Source of the DNA: an uncultured Oscillospiraceae bacterium
GTDB taxonomy: Bacteria; Bacillota; Clostridia; Oscillospirales; Oscillospiraceae
NCBI GenBank assembly: GCA_947585425.1
Contig: CANPWZ010000001.1
Coordinates: 1-64,000, forward strand
Direction of reading: 5' to 3'
DNA length: 64,000 nt
Part shown: positions 35,568 through 42,639 of the stretch, piece after piece
Numbering within the stretch: the stretch's first letter is position 1
Layout of the letters: each line of letters starts with the position of its first letter
Translations under genes and position numbers: made by a program
The notes under the pieces: model-generated
What the model was told of the DNA's origin: nothing
What the model saw: the letters and a program-made list of their open reading frames with translations, nothing else
The model's database searches: none

Positions 35568-36181
35568 TCGATCGGCTGGCGGAACTGCTGGGGATCGCGG
35601 AGCGTGAGGACGAGGATGAGAGCGAGAGGGACGAGAGCGTAGTGGAGGCCGGCCCCTTCTTCGGGCCGGGACGGCGGCGGACCGATCCGGCCAGAGAGGA
35701 GGCCGGGCCGGAAGATCCGGCGGCAGAGGCTTCCGAGGCCCGGGAGTCCCCCGCGGTTCCGGCCGGGGCGGGGGCAGAGACCGTGCCGGAGGAACTGGAG
35801 CGGGCGATCCGGGAGGCGGAGACCCTTCGGGAGGAGCGGAGCGGCGTCCGGCCACCCGAAGAGGACAGCGTGCCGGCGGCGCCGTTCCCAGCGCCGCCGG
35901 GGGAGGACGGGCTTGTCTCCCCGGAGGAGAGTGGCCCCGGGGGGGCGGACTGGCTGCCGTCTCTCGGCCGGGAGGGAGACCAGTCGGGGCTGGAGCTGCT
36001 GTACCGGGCGGCCGCCCGGGCGGGGGAGACGGCGGCGGAGCCGCTGTCCGCCGGACAGACCGCCCGGCAGGTCCTGCCCGACCCAGTCCCCTCGGAGCCC
36101 GTCCGAATGACGGTGGAGGAGATGGACCGGGCCATGCGCCGGGACAGCCGCCGGTATGACGGCGGAATGACCATCTATTGA
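35564..36181 (+). CDS. Short disordered protein in the tape-measure slot
   Basis: 205 aa. The N-terminus is a short helix (MIDRLAELLGIAEREDEDE), the middle ~130 residues are Pro/Glu/Ala/Gly-rich and predicted disordered, and the C-terminus (PVRMTVEEMDRAMRRDSRRYDGGMTIY, in part) looks like a conserved docking motif. It starts with a GTG overlapping the chaperone stop and precedes the LysM hub protein. That is exactly where PBSX-type elements carry a tape-measure protein of over 1000 residues. It has no membrane helices or long coiled coil. It may be a remnant, a minimal ruler or a replacement protein. Confidence 0.7.
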   Translation: MIDRLAELLGIAEREDEDESERDESVVEAGPFFGPGRRRTDPAREEAGPEDPAAEASEARESPAVPAGAGAETVPEELERAIREAETLREERSGVRPPEEDSVPAAPFPAPPGEDGLVSPEESGPGGADWLPSLGREGDQSGLELLYRAAARAGETAAEPLSAGQTARQVLPDPVPSEPVRMTVEEMDRAMRRDSRRYDGGMTIY

Positions 36182-36200
36182 CGAGAGAGGAGCGGGGAGG

Positions 36201-36779
36201 ATGAACCTTTCCCCCATGCGGTTCAAAAGCTTTGTGTGGCCCCACAACCCCAGGACCTACACCATCACTTTTGAGCGGAAGATCGCCGCCCACAAGATCC
36301 CCTTCGGGCGGCACTATCTCCAGAGCCTGGGACTGACCAGAAGGGTACTCTGGGGCGAAGGGGAATTTGTGGGCGCGGGGGCCTACGATAAGTTCAAGGA
36401 GCTGGCCAGCGTGTTCTACGAGGAGACGCCGGGGGTGCTGGTCCACCCGGTGTGGATGACCACCACCGCCTGGTTCGCGGGGCTGTCGCTCCGGCAGGAG
36501 CCCAGGGAGGACTATGTGGCCTATACCTTTGAGTTCTGGGAGACAGGGGGCGACGAGGATACCAAACTCACTGCCGCCCCCGAAAGGGGCGCGGGCGGCG
36601 CCTCCGGGAGCGGGGAGGCCCAGAGCGGCGGCGAGGTGTGGTATGCCGTGGTAAAGGGGGATACCCTCTGGGGCATCGCCGCACGGTACGGCAGCGGCCT
36701 GAGCCAGATCATCGCCCTGAACCCACAGATCAAGAACCCCAACCTCATTTTCGTCGGACAGAAGGTGAGGGTGCAATGA
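36201..36779 (+). CDS. xkdP: LysM-containing tail hub protein, XkdP-like
   Basis: 192 aa. The first ~120 residues are the XkdP-type domain (MRFKSFVWPHNPRTYTI start), followed by a Gly/Ser linker and a C-terminal LysM repeat (YAVVKGDTLWGIAARYGSG...NPNLIFVGQKVRV). The LysM likely contacts peptidoglycan or tail-tip partners. GAGAGGAGCGGGGAGG precedes the start; it overlaps the next gene by four bases. Confidence 0.88.
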   Translation: MNLSPMRFKSFVWPHNPRTYTITFERKIAAHKIPFGRHYLQSLGLTRRVLWGEGEFVGAGAYDKFKELASVFYEETPGVLVHPVWMTTTAWFAGLSLRQEPREDYVAYTFEFWETGGDEDTKLTAAPERGAGGASGSGEAQSGGEVWYAVVKGDTLWGIAARYGSGLSQIIALNPQIKNPNLIFVGQKVRVQ

Positions 36780-37729
36780 TCCGATGCTGGGTGACAAAGG
36801 GAGACGGCTCGGCCCTGACCCTGCCCACGGCGGAGCGATGGCGGTTCCGCTACGGCACGGACACCCCCTGCGACAGCTTTGAAGTGCGGTGCCTGTGGGA
36901 AAAAGGACAGGAGAAGGAGCTGTCTGCCGCCTGCCGCTTCTACGCCCAGTGGGAGGGCCAGCGGGTGTTCACCGGGGTAGTGGACGAGTACGCGGTGGTG
37001 TGCGGCAGGGAGGGGCTGTATCTGGAGCTCTCCGGCCGGGGGATGGCGGCCCTGCTGCTGGACAACGAGGCCATGCCCGCCCAGTACCAGCGGGTCACCG
37101 GGGCGGTCATCATAGCGGACCATGTGACGCCCTACGGGATCACTGCCGTGGGCGAAAGCAGCCTGCCGGTGGTGAGCAATTTCACAGTGAGCAGCGGGGA
37201 GAGCGAGTGGAGCGTGGTGCGGACCTTCGCCTGCTGCTACGGCGGGGTGGTGCCCCGGTTCGACCGGGAGGGCAGGCTGATCCTGAACGGACACGGCGAC
37301 GGATCGGTGCTGAAGATCGGGGACGGCACGGCCCTCACCGGGTGGGAGTACCGGGAGGACCGCCACGGGGTGCTGAGCCAGGTGGCGGTGCGGAGAAGGT
37401 CCCAGCCGGGGACCCAGTGGGTGTCGGACCAGAGCTTTATCGCCGAGGGCGGAAAGGCCCGGCGGGTGGTCACGGTGCCCAACATCACCGGGACGGCGGC
37501 CATGCGGTATACGGCGGACTATCAGCTGCGGGCCTCCCGCCGGGAGCGGAAACGGCTGACAGCGGCGCTGGCCGGGGCCTTTTTGGCCTGGCCGGGGCAG
37601 CTGGTGGACGTGGCACTCACCGGGTGCGGGGCCAACGGGAGATACCGGGTGGCCCAGACGGAGGTGTCCTGCGGGGAGGACGGACTGACCACCGTGCTGA
37701 TCCTGGGCGAGCCGGACAGCATGATCTGA
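36776..37729 (+). CDS. xkdQ: Baseplate hub protein, XkdQ/gpD-like
   Basis: 317 aa, beta-rich, with the late-control-D/XkdQ style plan: split-barrel domain with VFTGVVDEYAVV and GLYLELSGRGMAALLLDNEA, a central helix pair, and a C-terminal SQVAVRRRS...WPGQLVDVALTG region. The true ATG overlaps the xkdP stop; the longer reading upstream runs through xkdP and is not real. It builds the hub above the spike. Confidence 0.85.
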   Translation: MIRCWVTKGDGSALTLPTAERWRFRYGTDTPCDSFEVRCLWEKGQEKELSAACRFYAQWEGQRVFTGVVDEYAVVCGREGLYLELSGRGMAALLLDNEAMPAQYQRVTGAVIIADHVTPYGITAVGESSLPVVSNFTVSSGESEWSVVRTFACCYGGVVPRFDREGRLILNGHGDGSVLKIGDGTALTGWEYREDRHGVLSQVAVRRRSQPGTQWVSDQSFIAEGGKARRVVTVPNITGTAAMRYTADYQLRASRRERKRLTAALAGAFLAWPGQLVDVALTGCGANGRYRVAQTEVSCGEDGLTTVLILGEPDSMI

Positions 37730-37745
37730 ACAGGAGGACGAGACG

Positions 37746-38096
37746 ATGTGGCTGAGCGGACAGCAGAGACGGCCCGCCGAGAATGGCGAGGGCCAGACCG
37801 GCACCGTCACCATGTGCGAGGGCGAGCTGGCGGTGGAGCTGGACAGCGAGCGGCGGGGGCTGGAGCTGTACGGCCCCGCCGGCTACCGCTGGACCCCGGA
37901 GGTGGGGGAGCGGGTGCTGGTCATCGAGGGCAGAGGGGAGACCCCATGCGTGGTGGGGACCCGCCAGGGGGATCATGTGCCGGAAAAGGTCACTGTGGAG
38001 GCAAAAGACGTGGCGCTCAAGGGCCAGGTGTGGATCGGCGATATGACACTGGAGCAGTATATCGCCATGATCGCGGCCGCGATAACGGGAGGTTAG
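37746..38096 (+). CDS. Small baseplate/spike-like protein
   Basis: 116 aa, all-beta: TGTVTMCEGELAVELDSERRG, YRWTPEVGERVLVIEG and a final VEAKDVALKGQVWIGDMTLEQYIAM. The OB-fold-like start and repeated strands suit a minimal gpV-type spike or XkdR-position protein. AGGAGGACGAG lies before the ATG. No metal-binding apex motif of PAAR proteins is visible. Confidence 0.6.
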   Translation: MWLSGQQRRPAENGEGQTGTVTMCEGELAVELDSERRGLELYGPAGYRWTPEVGERVLVIEGRGETPCVVGTRQGDHVPEKVTVEAKDVALKGQVWIGDMTLEQYIAMIAAAITGG

Positions 38097-38098
38097 GG

Positions 38099-38449
38099 AT
38101 GAGTCTGCTGCTGAAAAACCGGGATTACGCGGTGAATGGAGACGGCGGCGTGGTGGTGGCCGCCGGAGGGGATGCGCTGCTGAACGAGGCGCTGTTCCGG
38201 CTGACTGTTAGGAGGGGCAGCTTTCCCTTCCTGCCTGAGCTGGGCAGCCGGATGTACCTGCTCCGGCGGGAGAAGCCCTCCGCCTGGGCGGACCTGGCGT
38301 GTCAGTATGCCGCCGAGGCACTGGCTGATCTGACTGGCCTGACGGTGACCGGCGCCGCGGTGAGCCGGCAGGGAGACGCGCTGTGGGCAGAGATCGCCAT
38401 GAAGTGGAAAGGCGAGAGTTTGACGGTGACGGCGGAGTTGGAGGGATAA
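38099..38449 (+). CDS. xkdS: Baseplate wedge protein, XkdS/gpW (gp25)-like
   Basis: 116 aa. The segment LLNEALFRLTVRRGSFPFLPELGSRMYLLRREKP is a GP25/XkdS signature region (quoted here only for recognition in part: RGSFPFLPELGSR). Three bases separate its stop from the next gene. It starts the baseplate wedge. Confidence 0.82.
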   Translation: MSLLLKNRDYAVNGDGGVVVAAGGDALLNEALFRLTVRRGSFPFLPELGSRMYLLRREKPSAWADLACQYAAEALADLTGLTVTGAAVSRQGDALWAEIAMKWKGESLTVTAELEG

Positions 38450-38452
38450 CAG

Positions 38453-39514
38453 ATGATGACCTTGGAGGAAATCTATCAGAAGCTGGCGGCGGAGTTCCAG
38501 GAGCGGACCGGCCTGGCCGCGGCGGGCAGCAGCGAGCTGGCGGTTCGGTTCTACGCGGTGGCGGCGGAACTGTACAGCTTGTATGTCCAGGCGGAGTGGA
38601 CCCGCCGGCAGTGCTTCCCTCAGACTGCCGTGGGGGAAGATCTGGACAACCACGCCTGGCTGCGGGGCATCGACCGGCGGCAGGCTGTGAAGGCCACCGG
38701 CACGGTGACCTTTTTCCTGGACAAGGCCCAGGAGACCGAGGTGGAGATCCCGGAGGGGACGGTTTGCATGACAGCGGGAGGGACGCGGTTCGTCACCCTG
38801 GAGACGGGGACGGTGGAGGCCCAGTCGGTCCAGACGGACGTGCCGGTGGAGGCCGTAGAGGCCGGGATCTCCGGCAATGCGGCGGCCAATACCATCGTAT
38901 ATATGGCGGTGCCCCCCGTGGGGGTGGCGGCCTGCGCCAACGCGGAGCCGCTGGTGAACGGCCAGGACACCGAGGACGACGAGAGCCTCCGCGCCCGGGT
39001 GCTGGAGAGCTACCGACGGCTGGCCAACGGCGCCAATAACGCCTTTTATGAGCAGGCGGCCATGGCCTTTGACGGGGTGGCGGCGGTGACGGTGCTGCCC
39101 AAGGCCCGGGGCGTGGGCACCGTGGACCTGGTGGTGGCCTCCCCCGGCGGCAAGCCGGAGGAGGAGCTCATCCGTGCCCTTCAGGCGTATTTCGACCGGG
39201 TGCGGGAGATCGCCGTGAGCGTGGAGGTCAAGGCCCCGGCGGAGCACACGGTGGACGTGGAGGCCGCAGTGACGCCGGAGGCGGGCTGGGAGTTCGGCCA
39301 GGTGTCCGCTCTGGCGGAGAAGGCGGTGCGGGACTGGTTCACCGGGGAGCGGCTGGGCAAGCCCCTTACCCGGGCGGAGCTGATCGCTCTCATCTATCAG
39401 GTGGACGGGGTAGCCAACGTGACCCTGACCAGGCCGGCGGAGGATCTGGCGGCGGAGCAGTCCACCCTGCCGGTGCTGGGGACGCTGACCATCACCAACG
39501 CGGCAGGGGAATGA
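38453..39514 (+). CDS. xkdT: Baseplate wedge protein, gpJ/XkdT-like
   Basis: 353 aa with the baseplate J plan: helical N-terminus (TLEEIYQKLAAEFQERTG), DLDNHAWLRGIDRR, a beta-rich middle (EIPEGTVCMTAGGTRF, GISGNAAANTI), DDESLRARVLESYRRLANGANN, and a C-terminal VDGVANVTL. It connects wedges around the hub. Confidence 0.92.
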   Translation: MMTLEEIYQKLAAEFQERTGLAAAGSSELAVRFYAVAAELYSLYVQAEWTRRQCFPQTAVGEDLDNHAWLRGIDRRQAVKATGTVTFFLDKAQETEVEIPEGTVCMTAGGTRFVTLETGTVEAQSVQTDVPVEAVEAGISGNAAANTIVYMAVPPVGVAACANAEPLVNGQDTEDDESLRARVLESYRRLANGANNAFYEQAAMAFDGVAAVTVLPKARGVGTVDLVVASPGGKPEEELIRALQAYFDRVREIAVSVEVKAPAEHTVDVEAAVTPEAGWEFGQVSALAEKAVRDWFTGERLGKPLTRAELIALIYQVDGVANVTLTRPAEDLAAEQSTLPVLGTLTITNAAGE

Positions 39515-39527
39515 GGGGATGCGGCGG

Positions 39528-40106
39528 ATGAGCTATGAGGACTATCTGGTAGAGCTGCTGCGGCCCCTGGGGGCGTACGATCTGAAAGAGGGGACCGTCA
39601 ACCGGGGAGAGCTGGCGGCCTACGGCGCCCGGCTGGACGGCGCGGCGAGGGAACTGGAGGACACCGAGCGGGAGATGAATCTGGTCACCGCCGAGGACTT
39701 CGGCCTGAAGCGGATCGAGGAGCTGATGCCCTACCGGCCGGTGTGCTACACCACAAATCAACGGCGGCGGGCCCTGGCCGCCCTGCTGCGCATCAGCGGG
39801 GACAGCTTTACGCCCGAGGCGGTCAACGACACCCTCACCGGCTGCGGGCTCAACGCCGTGGCGGAGGAGACCGGCACTCCGGGGCATGTGAGGGTCCGAT
39901 TCCCGGAGGTGGCGGGGATCCCGGAGGGTTTTGAGCAGATAAAGGAGATCATCGAGGAGATCCTGCCCAGCCACCTGGACATCGAGTATAAGTTCTGGTA
40001 CAATACCTGGGCCATGGTCCGGGACAGACATCCCACCTGGGGAGACGCCGTGGCCGCGAAACTGAGCTGGTACGGCGTCGCCACCGAGCACGACCCGTGG
40101 GAATAA
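39528..40106 (+). CDS. xkdU: Baseplate protein, gpI/XkdU-like (DUF2313)
   Basis: 192 aa with features of the XkdU/DUF2313 group: N-terminal YEDYLVELLRPLGAYDL, a middle NLVTAEDFGLKRIEELMPYRP, and C-terminal ILPSHLDIEYKFWYNTW, typical for proteins that link tail fibres to the wedge. GAGGGG nine bases upstream favours this ATG over one three codons earlier. It is the last gene; no tail fibre gene follows, only a terminator. Confidence 0.85.
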   Translation: MSYEDYLVELLRPLGAYDLKEGTVNRGELAAYGARLDGAARELEDTEREMNLVTAEDFGLKRIEELMPYRPVCYTTNQRRRALAALLRISGDSFTPEAVNDTLTGCGLNAVAEETGTPGHVRVRFPEVAGIPEGFEQIKEIIEEILPSHLDIEYKFWYNTWAMVRDRHPTWGDAVAAKLSWYGVATEHDPWE

Positions 40107-40112
40107 CAGGGA

Positions 40113-40147
40113 AACAAGGGGATGGCTGGGAAAGCCATCCCCTTGTT
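40113..40147 (+). terminator. Stem-loop at the end of the phage operon
   Basis: 15-bp perfect stem AACAAGGGGATGGCT / AGCCATCCCCTTGTT with a GGGAA loop. The T run after it is weak, so termination may be partial. Confidence 0.65.
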
Positions 40148-40187
40148 AGCTTCCTGAAAAAGGTTATAAAATTTTCACAAAAAACTA

Positions 40188-40216
40188 TTGACAAATGAAA
40201 AGGCTTATAGTACAAT
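40188..40216 (+). promoter_or_regulatory. Strong promoter of the noncoding RNA
   Basis: TTGACA (40188-40193), 17-bp spacer, TACAAT (40211-40216). Near-consensus, one of the strongest in the window. Confidence 0.88.
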
Positions 40217-40222
40217 ACAGAC

Positions 40223-40512
40223 AGAAAGGAAAAGGTGAGTCCAATGATTTGAGGAACCGCCCGAATCCCTTTCGTGATGGAATCGCAGGTGTGAGACGAA
40301 CCCTTGACCGTTCCAAACGTGCTTGAGTAAGCATCGGAAGCCAGAGGAGTCTGAAGCGTCCATTTAGTTTGCAGAAACAGGGAGCAAGTAGTTTCTATAG
40401 CGAATCTGTCACGGCAATCTCTCGGAAAGCGAAGGTACCCGCCAATGAACAACCAAGACCAGAAGTAGGCCCCCAGTCGCGATGTAGGACGGCTGGGGGC
40501 CGAGGTGTTTTT
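40223..40512 (+). ncRNA. Structured noncoding RNA of about 290 nt (raiA-motif-like candidate)
   Basis: Bounded by a near-consensus promoter and an intrinsic terminator, with no credible reading frame. Visible helices include TGCTT-GAGT-AAGCA (from 40324), CAGA-GGAG-TCTG, AGAAAC...GTTTCT around a 12-base loop, and GGAAC...GTTCC enclosing an imperfect CGAATCC/GGAATCG hairpin. GNRA-like and purine-rich loops are frequent. It is not tmRNA, RNase P, SRP or 6S by eye. The 5' part (GGAACCGCCCGAATCCC) reminds me of the raiA motif, but I cannot verify that without a covariance search. Confidence 0.72.
40468..40512 (+). terminator. Terminator of the noncoding RNA
   Basis: 9-bp GC stem GGCCCCCAG / CTGGGGGCC (40468-40476 with 40493-40501) followed by GAGGTG and T5. 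Confidence 0.8.
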
Positions 40513-40546
40513 ATGGCGGTTTTTGGACAGACGGACTTAAGACCTC

Positions 40547-40573
40547 ATCCGGCGTTGAGCCGGATCTTTTTTT
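40547..40573 (+). terminator. Second terminator upstream of mreB
   Basis: 7-bp stem ATCCGGC / GCCGGAT with a GTTGA loop, then C and T7. Two terminators in a row insulate mreB from the noncoding RNA. The 45 bases between them hold no gene that I can see. Confidence 0.8.
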
Positions 40574-40611
40574 GCCCGAAAAAATTGATGGAAAGTTTAC
40601 AGAAAAGGGTA

Positions 40612-40640
40612 TTGCAAAATGAAAGTGCGTCCTGTATTAT
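40612..40640 (+). promoter_or_regulatory. Promoter of mreB
   Basis: TTGCAA (40612-40617), 17-bp spacer, TATTAT (40635-40640). The ~85-nt leader includes a GCCCG/CGGGC hairpin near 40690. Confidence 0.7.
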
Positions 40641-40730
40641 TATATGTGCATTTTCATCGGAAGGTGAGATTTGCCATTTTACCGCCGCCCGTAAGCGACA
40701 TCGGGCGCGTATGATACAGGAGTGAGCGAA

Positions 40731-41759
40731 ATGTCTCTGTTTGCGAAGGATATTGGGATCGACCTGGGCACCGCCACCGTGCTGGTCTATATCAAGGATA
40801 AAGGCATCGTGCTGCGGGAGCCCTCTGTGGTGGCCCTGGACAAGAACACCGGCAAGCTGCTGAAGGTGGGCACCGAGGCTCAGCAGATGCTGGGACGCAC
40901 CCCCGGCAACATCGTAGCCATCCGGCCCCTGCGGGAGGGCGTCATTTCCGACTACGACATGACCGAGCGGATGCTCCGGGAGTTCATCCGTAAGGTGGCC
41001 CCGGTGCGGCTGTTCAAGCCCCGTGTGGTCATCTGCGTGCCCTCCGGCATCACCGAGGTAGAGGAGCGCGCCGTCATCGACGCGGGCATCCAGGCCGGCG
41101 CCCGGAAGGTGTACCTCATCGAGGAGCCCCTGGCCGCCGCCATCGGCGCGGGGGTGGACATCACCCAGCCCGACGGCCACATGGTGGTGGACATCGGCGG
41201 CGGCACCGCCGACATCGCCGTCATCTCCCTGTCCGGCATCGTGGAGTCCGCCTCCATCAAGGTGGCCGGCGACGCCTTCAGCGAGGCGGTGGTGAAGTAT
41301 ATCCGCAAGCGCCACAACGTGCTCATCGGCGACCGCACCGCCGAGGAACTGAAGATGACCATCGGCTGTGTGTTCCCCCGGCCGGAGGAGCTCACCATGG
41401 AGATCAAGGGCCGCTGCCTGATGACCGGCCTGCCCCGGGTGTTCACCGTGTCCTCCAGCGAGATGATCGAGGCCTTCGAGGAGCCCTGCTCCCGCATCCT
41501 GGAGGCGGTCCACGGCGTGCTGGAGCGCACTCCGCCCGAGCTGGTGGCCGACATCTCCAGCAACGGCATCATCATGACCGGCGGCGGCTCTCTGGTCTGG
41601 GGCTTTGACAAGCTGATCGAGTCCCATACCGGCATCGAGACCTTTGTGGCGGACGACGCCATCTCCTGCGTGGCGCACGGCACCGGCAAGAGCCTGGACT
41701 GGGTGGGCGATATGCAGGACGGCACCATGAACATCGCCCGCAGCAAGCAGATGCTGTGA
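40731..41759 (+). CDS. mreB: MreB/Mbl family rod-shape actin homologue
   Basis: 342 aa actin-fold ATPase. Phosphate 1 DIGIDLGTATVLVYI, connecting YLIEEPLAAAIGAG, phosphate 2 VDIGGGTADIAVISL and the adenosine motif IIMTGGGSLVWG are all present. It polymerises under the membrane and guides cell-wall synthesis. AGGAG ten bases upstream supports this ATG over the GTG three codons earlier. mreC and mreD do not follow, so this is a stand-alone copy of the Mbl/MreBH type. Next to it, seven bases on, is rlmA. Confidence 0.93.
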   Translation: MSLFAKDIGIDLGTATVLVYIKDKGIVLREPSVVALDKNTGKLLKVGTEAQQMLGRTPGNIVAIRPLREGVISDYDMTERMLREFIRKVAPVRLFKPRVVICVPSGITEVEERAVIDAGIQAGARKVYLIEEPLAAAIGAGVDITQPDGHMVVDIGGGTADIAVISLSGIVESASIKVAGDAFSEAVVKYIRKRHNVLIGDRTAEELKMTIGCVFPRPEELTMEIKGRCLMTGLPRVFTVSSSEMIEAFEEPCSRILEAVHGVLERTPPELVADISSNGIIMTGGGSLVWGFDKLIESHTGIETFVADDAISCVAHGTGKSLDWVGDMQDGTMNIARSKQML

Positions 41760-41766
41760 GCCGCCC

Positions 41767-42600
41767 GTGAGGGAGAGCCTGTTTTGCTGCCCGATCTGCG
41801 CCGCGCCGCTGTCGCGGGAGGGAAACGCCCTGCGCTGCCCGTCCAGGCACAGCTTCGATGTGGCGAGAGAAGGTTATGTAAACCTTTTGCCCTCTAACCG
41901 AAAGCACTCCAAAGACCCGGGCGACGACAGGGACATGGTCGCCGCCCGGTCCGCTTTTTTGGAGAAAGGGTACTACCTGCCCCTGCGGGAGGCCCTGGAA
42001 GGGCTGACCGTCCGGCTCGCCGGGGACATTCCCGCGCCCAGCCTTGTGGACAGCGGCTGCGGGGAGGGCTGGTACACCGCCGGTGTCCACCGGGCTTTGA
42101 CCGGGGCGGGGAGAGCGCCTCGGACCGCCGGGGTGGATCTGTCCAAATACGCCCTGCGGCGGGCGGCCCGCCGGCTGCCCCAGGGGGAGTTCGCCGTGGC
42201 CTCCGTCTACCGATTACCCCTGGGGGACGCCTCCGCCGATCTGCTGCTGGACGTGTTCTCGCCCCTGGCGGCGGCGGAGTTTGCCCGGGTGGTGCGGCCC
42301 GGAGGGTATTTCCTCTATGTGGTGCCCTCCGCCCGGCACCTGTGGCAGATGAAGGAGATCCTCTATCCGAAGCCCTACGAGAACCCGGTGAAGGTGGAGG
42401 ACTACCCCGGCTTCGCCTATCAGGGCGTGACGGAGATCAGGGAGACCGTCACGCTGAGCGAGCGGGCGGACATCACGGCTCTGTTCGGCATGACGCCTTA
42501 CGCCTGGAAAACGCCCAGGGAGGGGGTCGAGCGCCTGGAGGGGCTGGATACCCTCACCACCGAGATCGGCTTCGACATCCACTGTTACCGCAGAGGGTAA
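41767..42600 (+). CDS. rlmA: 23S rRNA (guanine-N1)-methyltransferase, RlmA family
   Basis: 277 aa. An N-terminal zinc finger (CCPICAAPL...LRCPSRHSFD) is followed by the family motif REGYVNLLPSNRKHSKDPGD and a Rossmann SAM domain with VDSGCGEGWYT. It methylates G745 or G748 of 23S rRNA; related TlrB proteins give macrolide resistance. The GTG start is seven bases after mreB, so co-transcription is likely. Confidence 0.92.
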   Translation: MRESLFCCPICAAPLSREGNALRCPSRHSFDVAREGYVNLLPSNRKHSKDPGDDRDMVAARSAFLEKGYYLPLREALEGLTVRLAGDIPAPSLVDSGCGEGWYTAGVHRALTGAGRAPRTAGVDLSKYALRRAARRLPQGEFAVASVYRLPLGDASADLLLDVFSPLAAAEFARVVRPGGYFLYVVPSARHLWQMKEILYPKPYENPVKVEDYPGFAYQGVTEIRETVTLSERADITALFGMTPYAWKTPREGVERLEGLDTLTTEIGFDIHCYRRG

Positions 42601-42604
42601 AACG

Positions 42605-42630
42605 CGGCCCCGGAGGTCTCTCCGGGGCCG
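42605..42630. terminator. Bidirectional terminator
   Basis: 11-bp stem CGGCCCCGGAG / CTCCGGGGCCG, T-rich on the plus side; lies between convergent genes. Confidence 0.75.
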
Positions 42631-42639
42631 TTTCGCACA

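Larger units (their letters stand above)
27260..40106 (+). mobile_element. Compact PBSX-like phage/tail-particle cluster, apparently non-mobile
   Basis: An uninterrupted single-strand array of 20 phage genes, most overlapping by ATGA or GTGA. It covers packaging, head, connector, contractile tail and baseplate in the order known from the B. subtilis PBSX xkd genes, except that the capsid gene precedes the portal. No integrase, excisionase, repressor, replication, holin, endolysin, tail fibre or normal tape-measure gene is present, and no flanking direct repeat was recognised by eye. Base composition matches the host. A domesticated or defective element is inferred. No obvious promoter was found between recD2 and the first gene. 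Confidence 0.85.

Noticed and set aside
40369-40725. Open frame of 118 codons across the noncoding RNA end and the mreB leader
   Set aside because: It runs through two terminators and the mreB promoter, and has no ribosome site.
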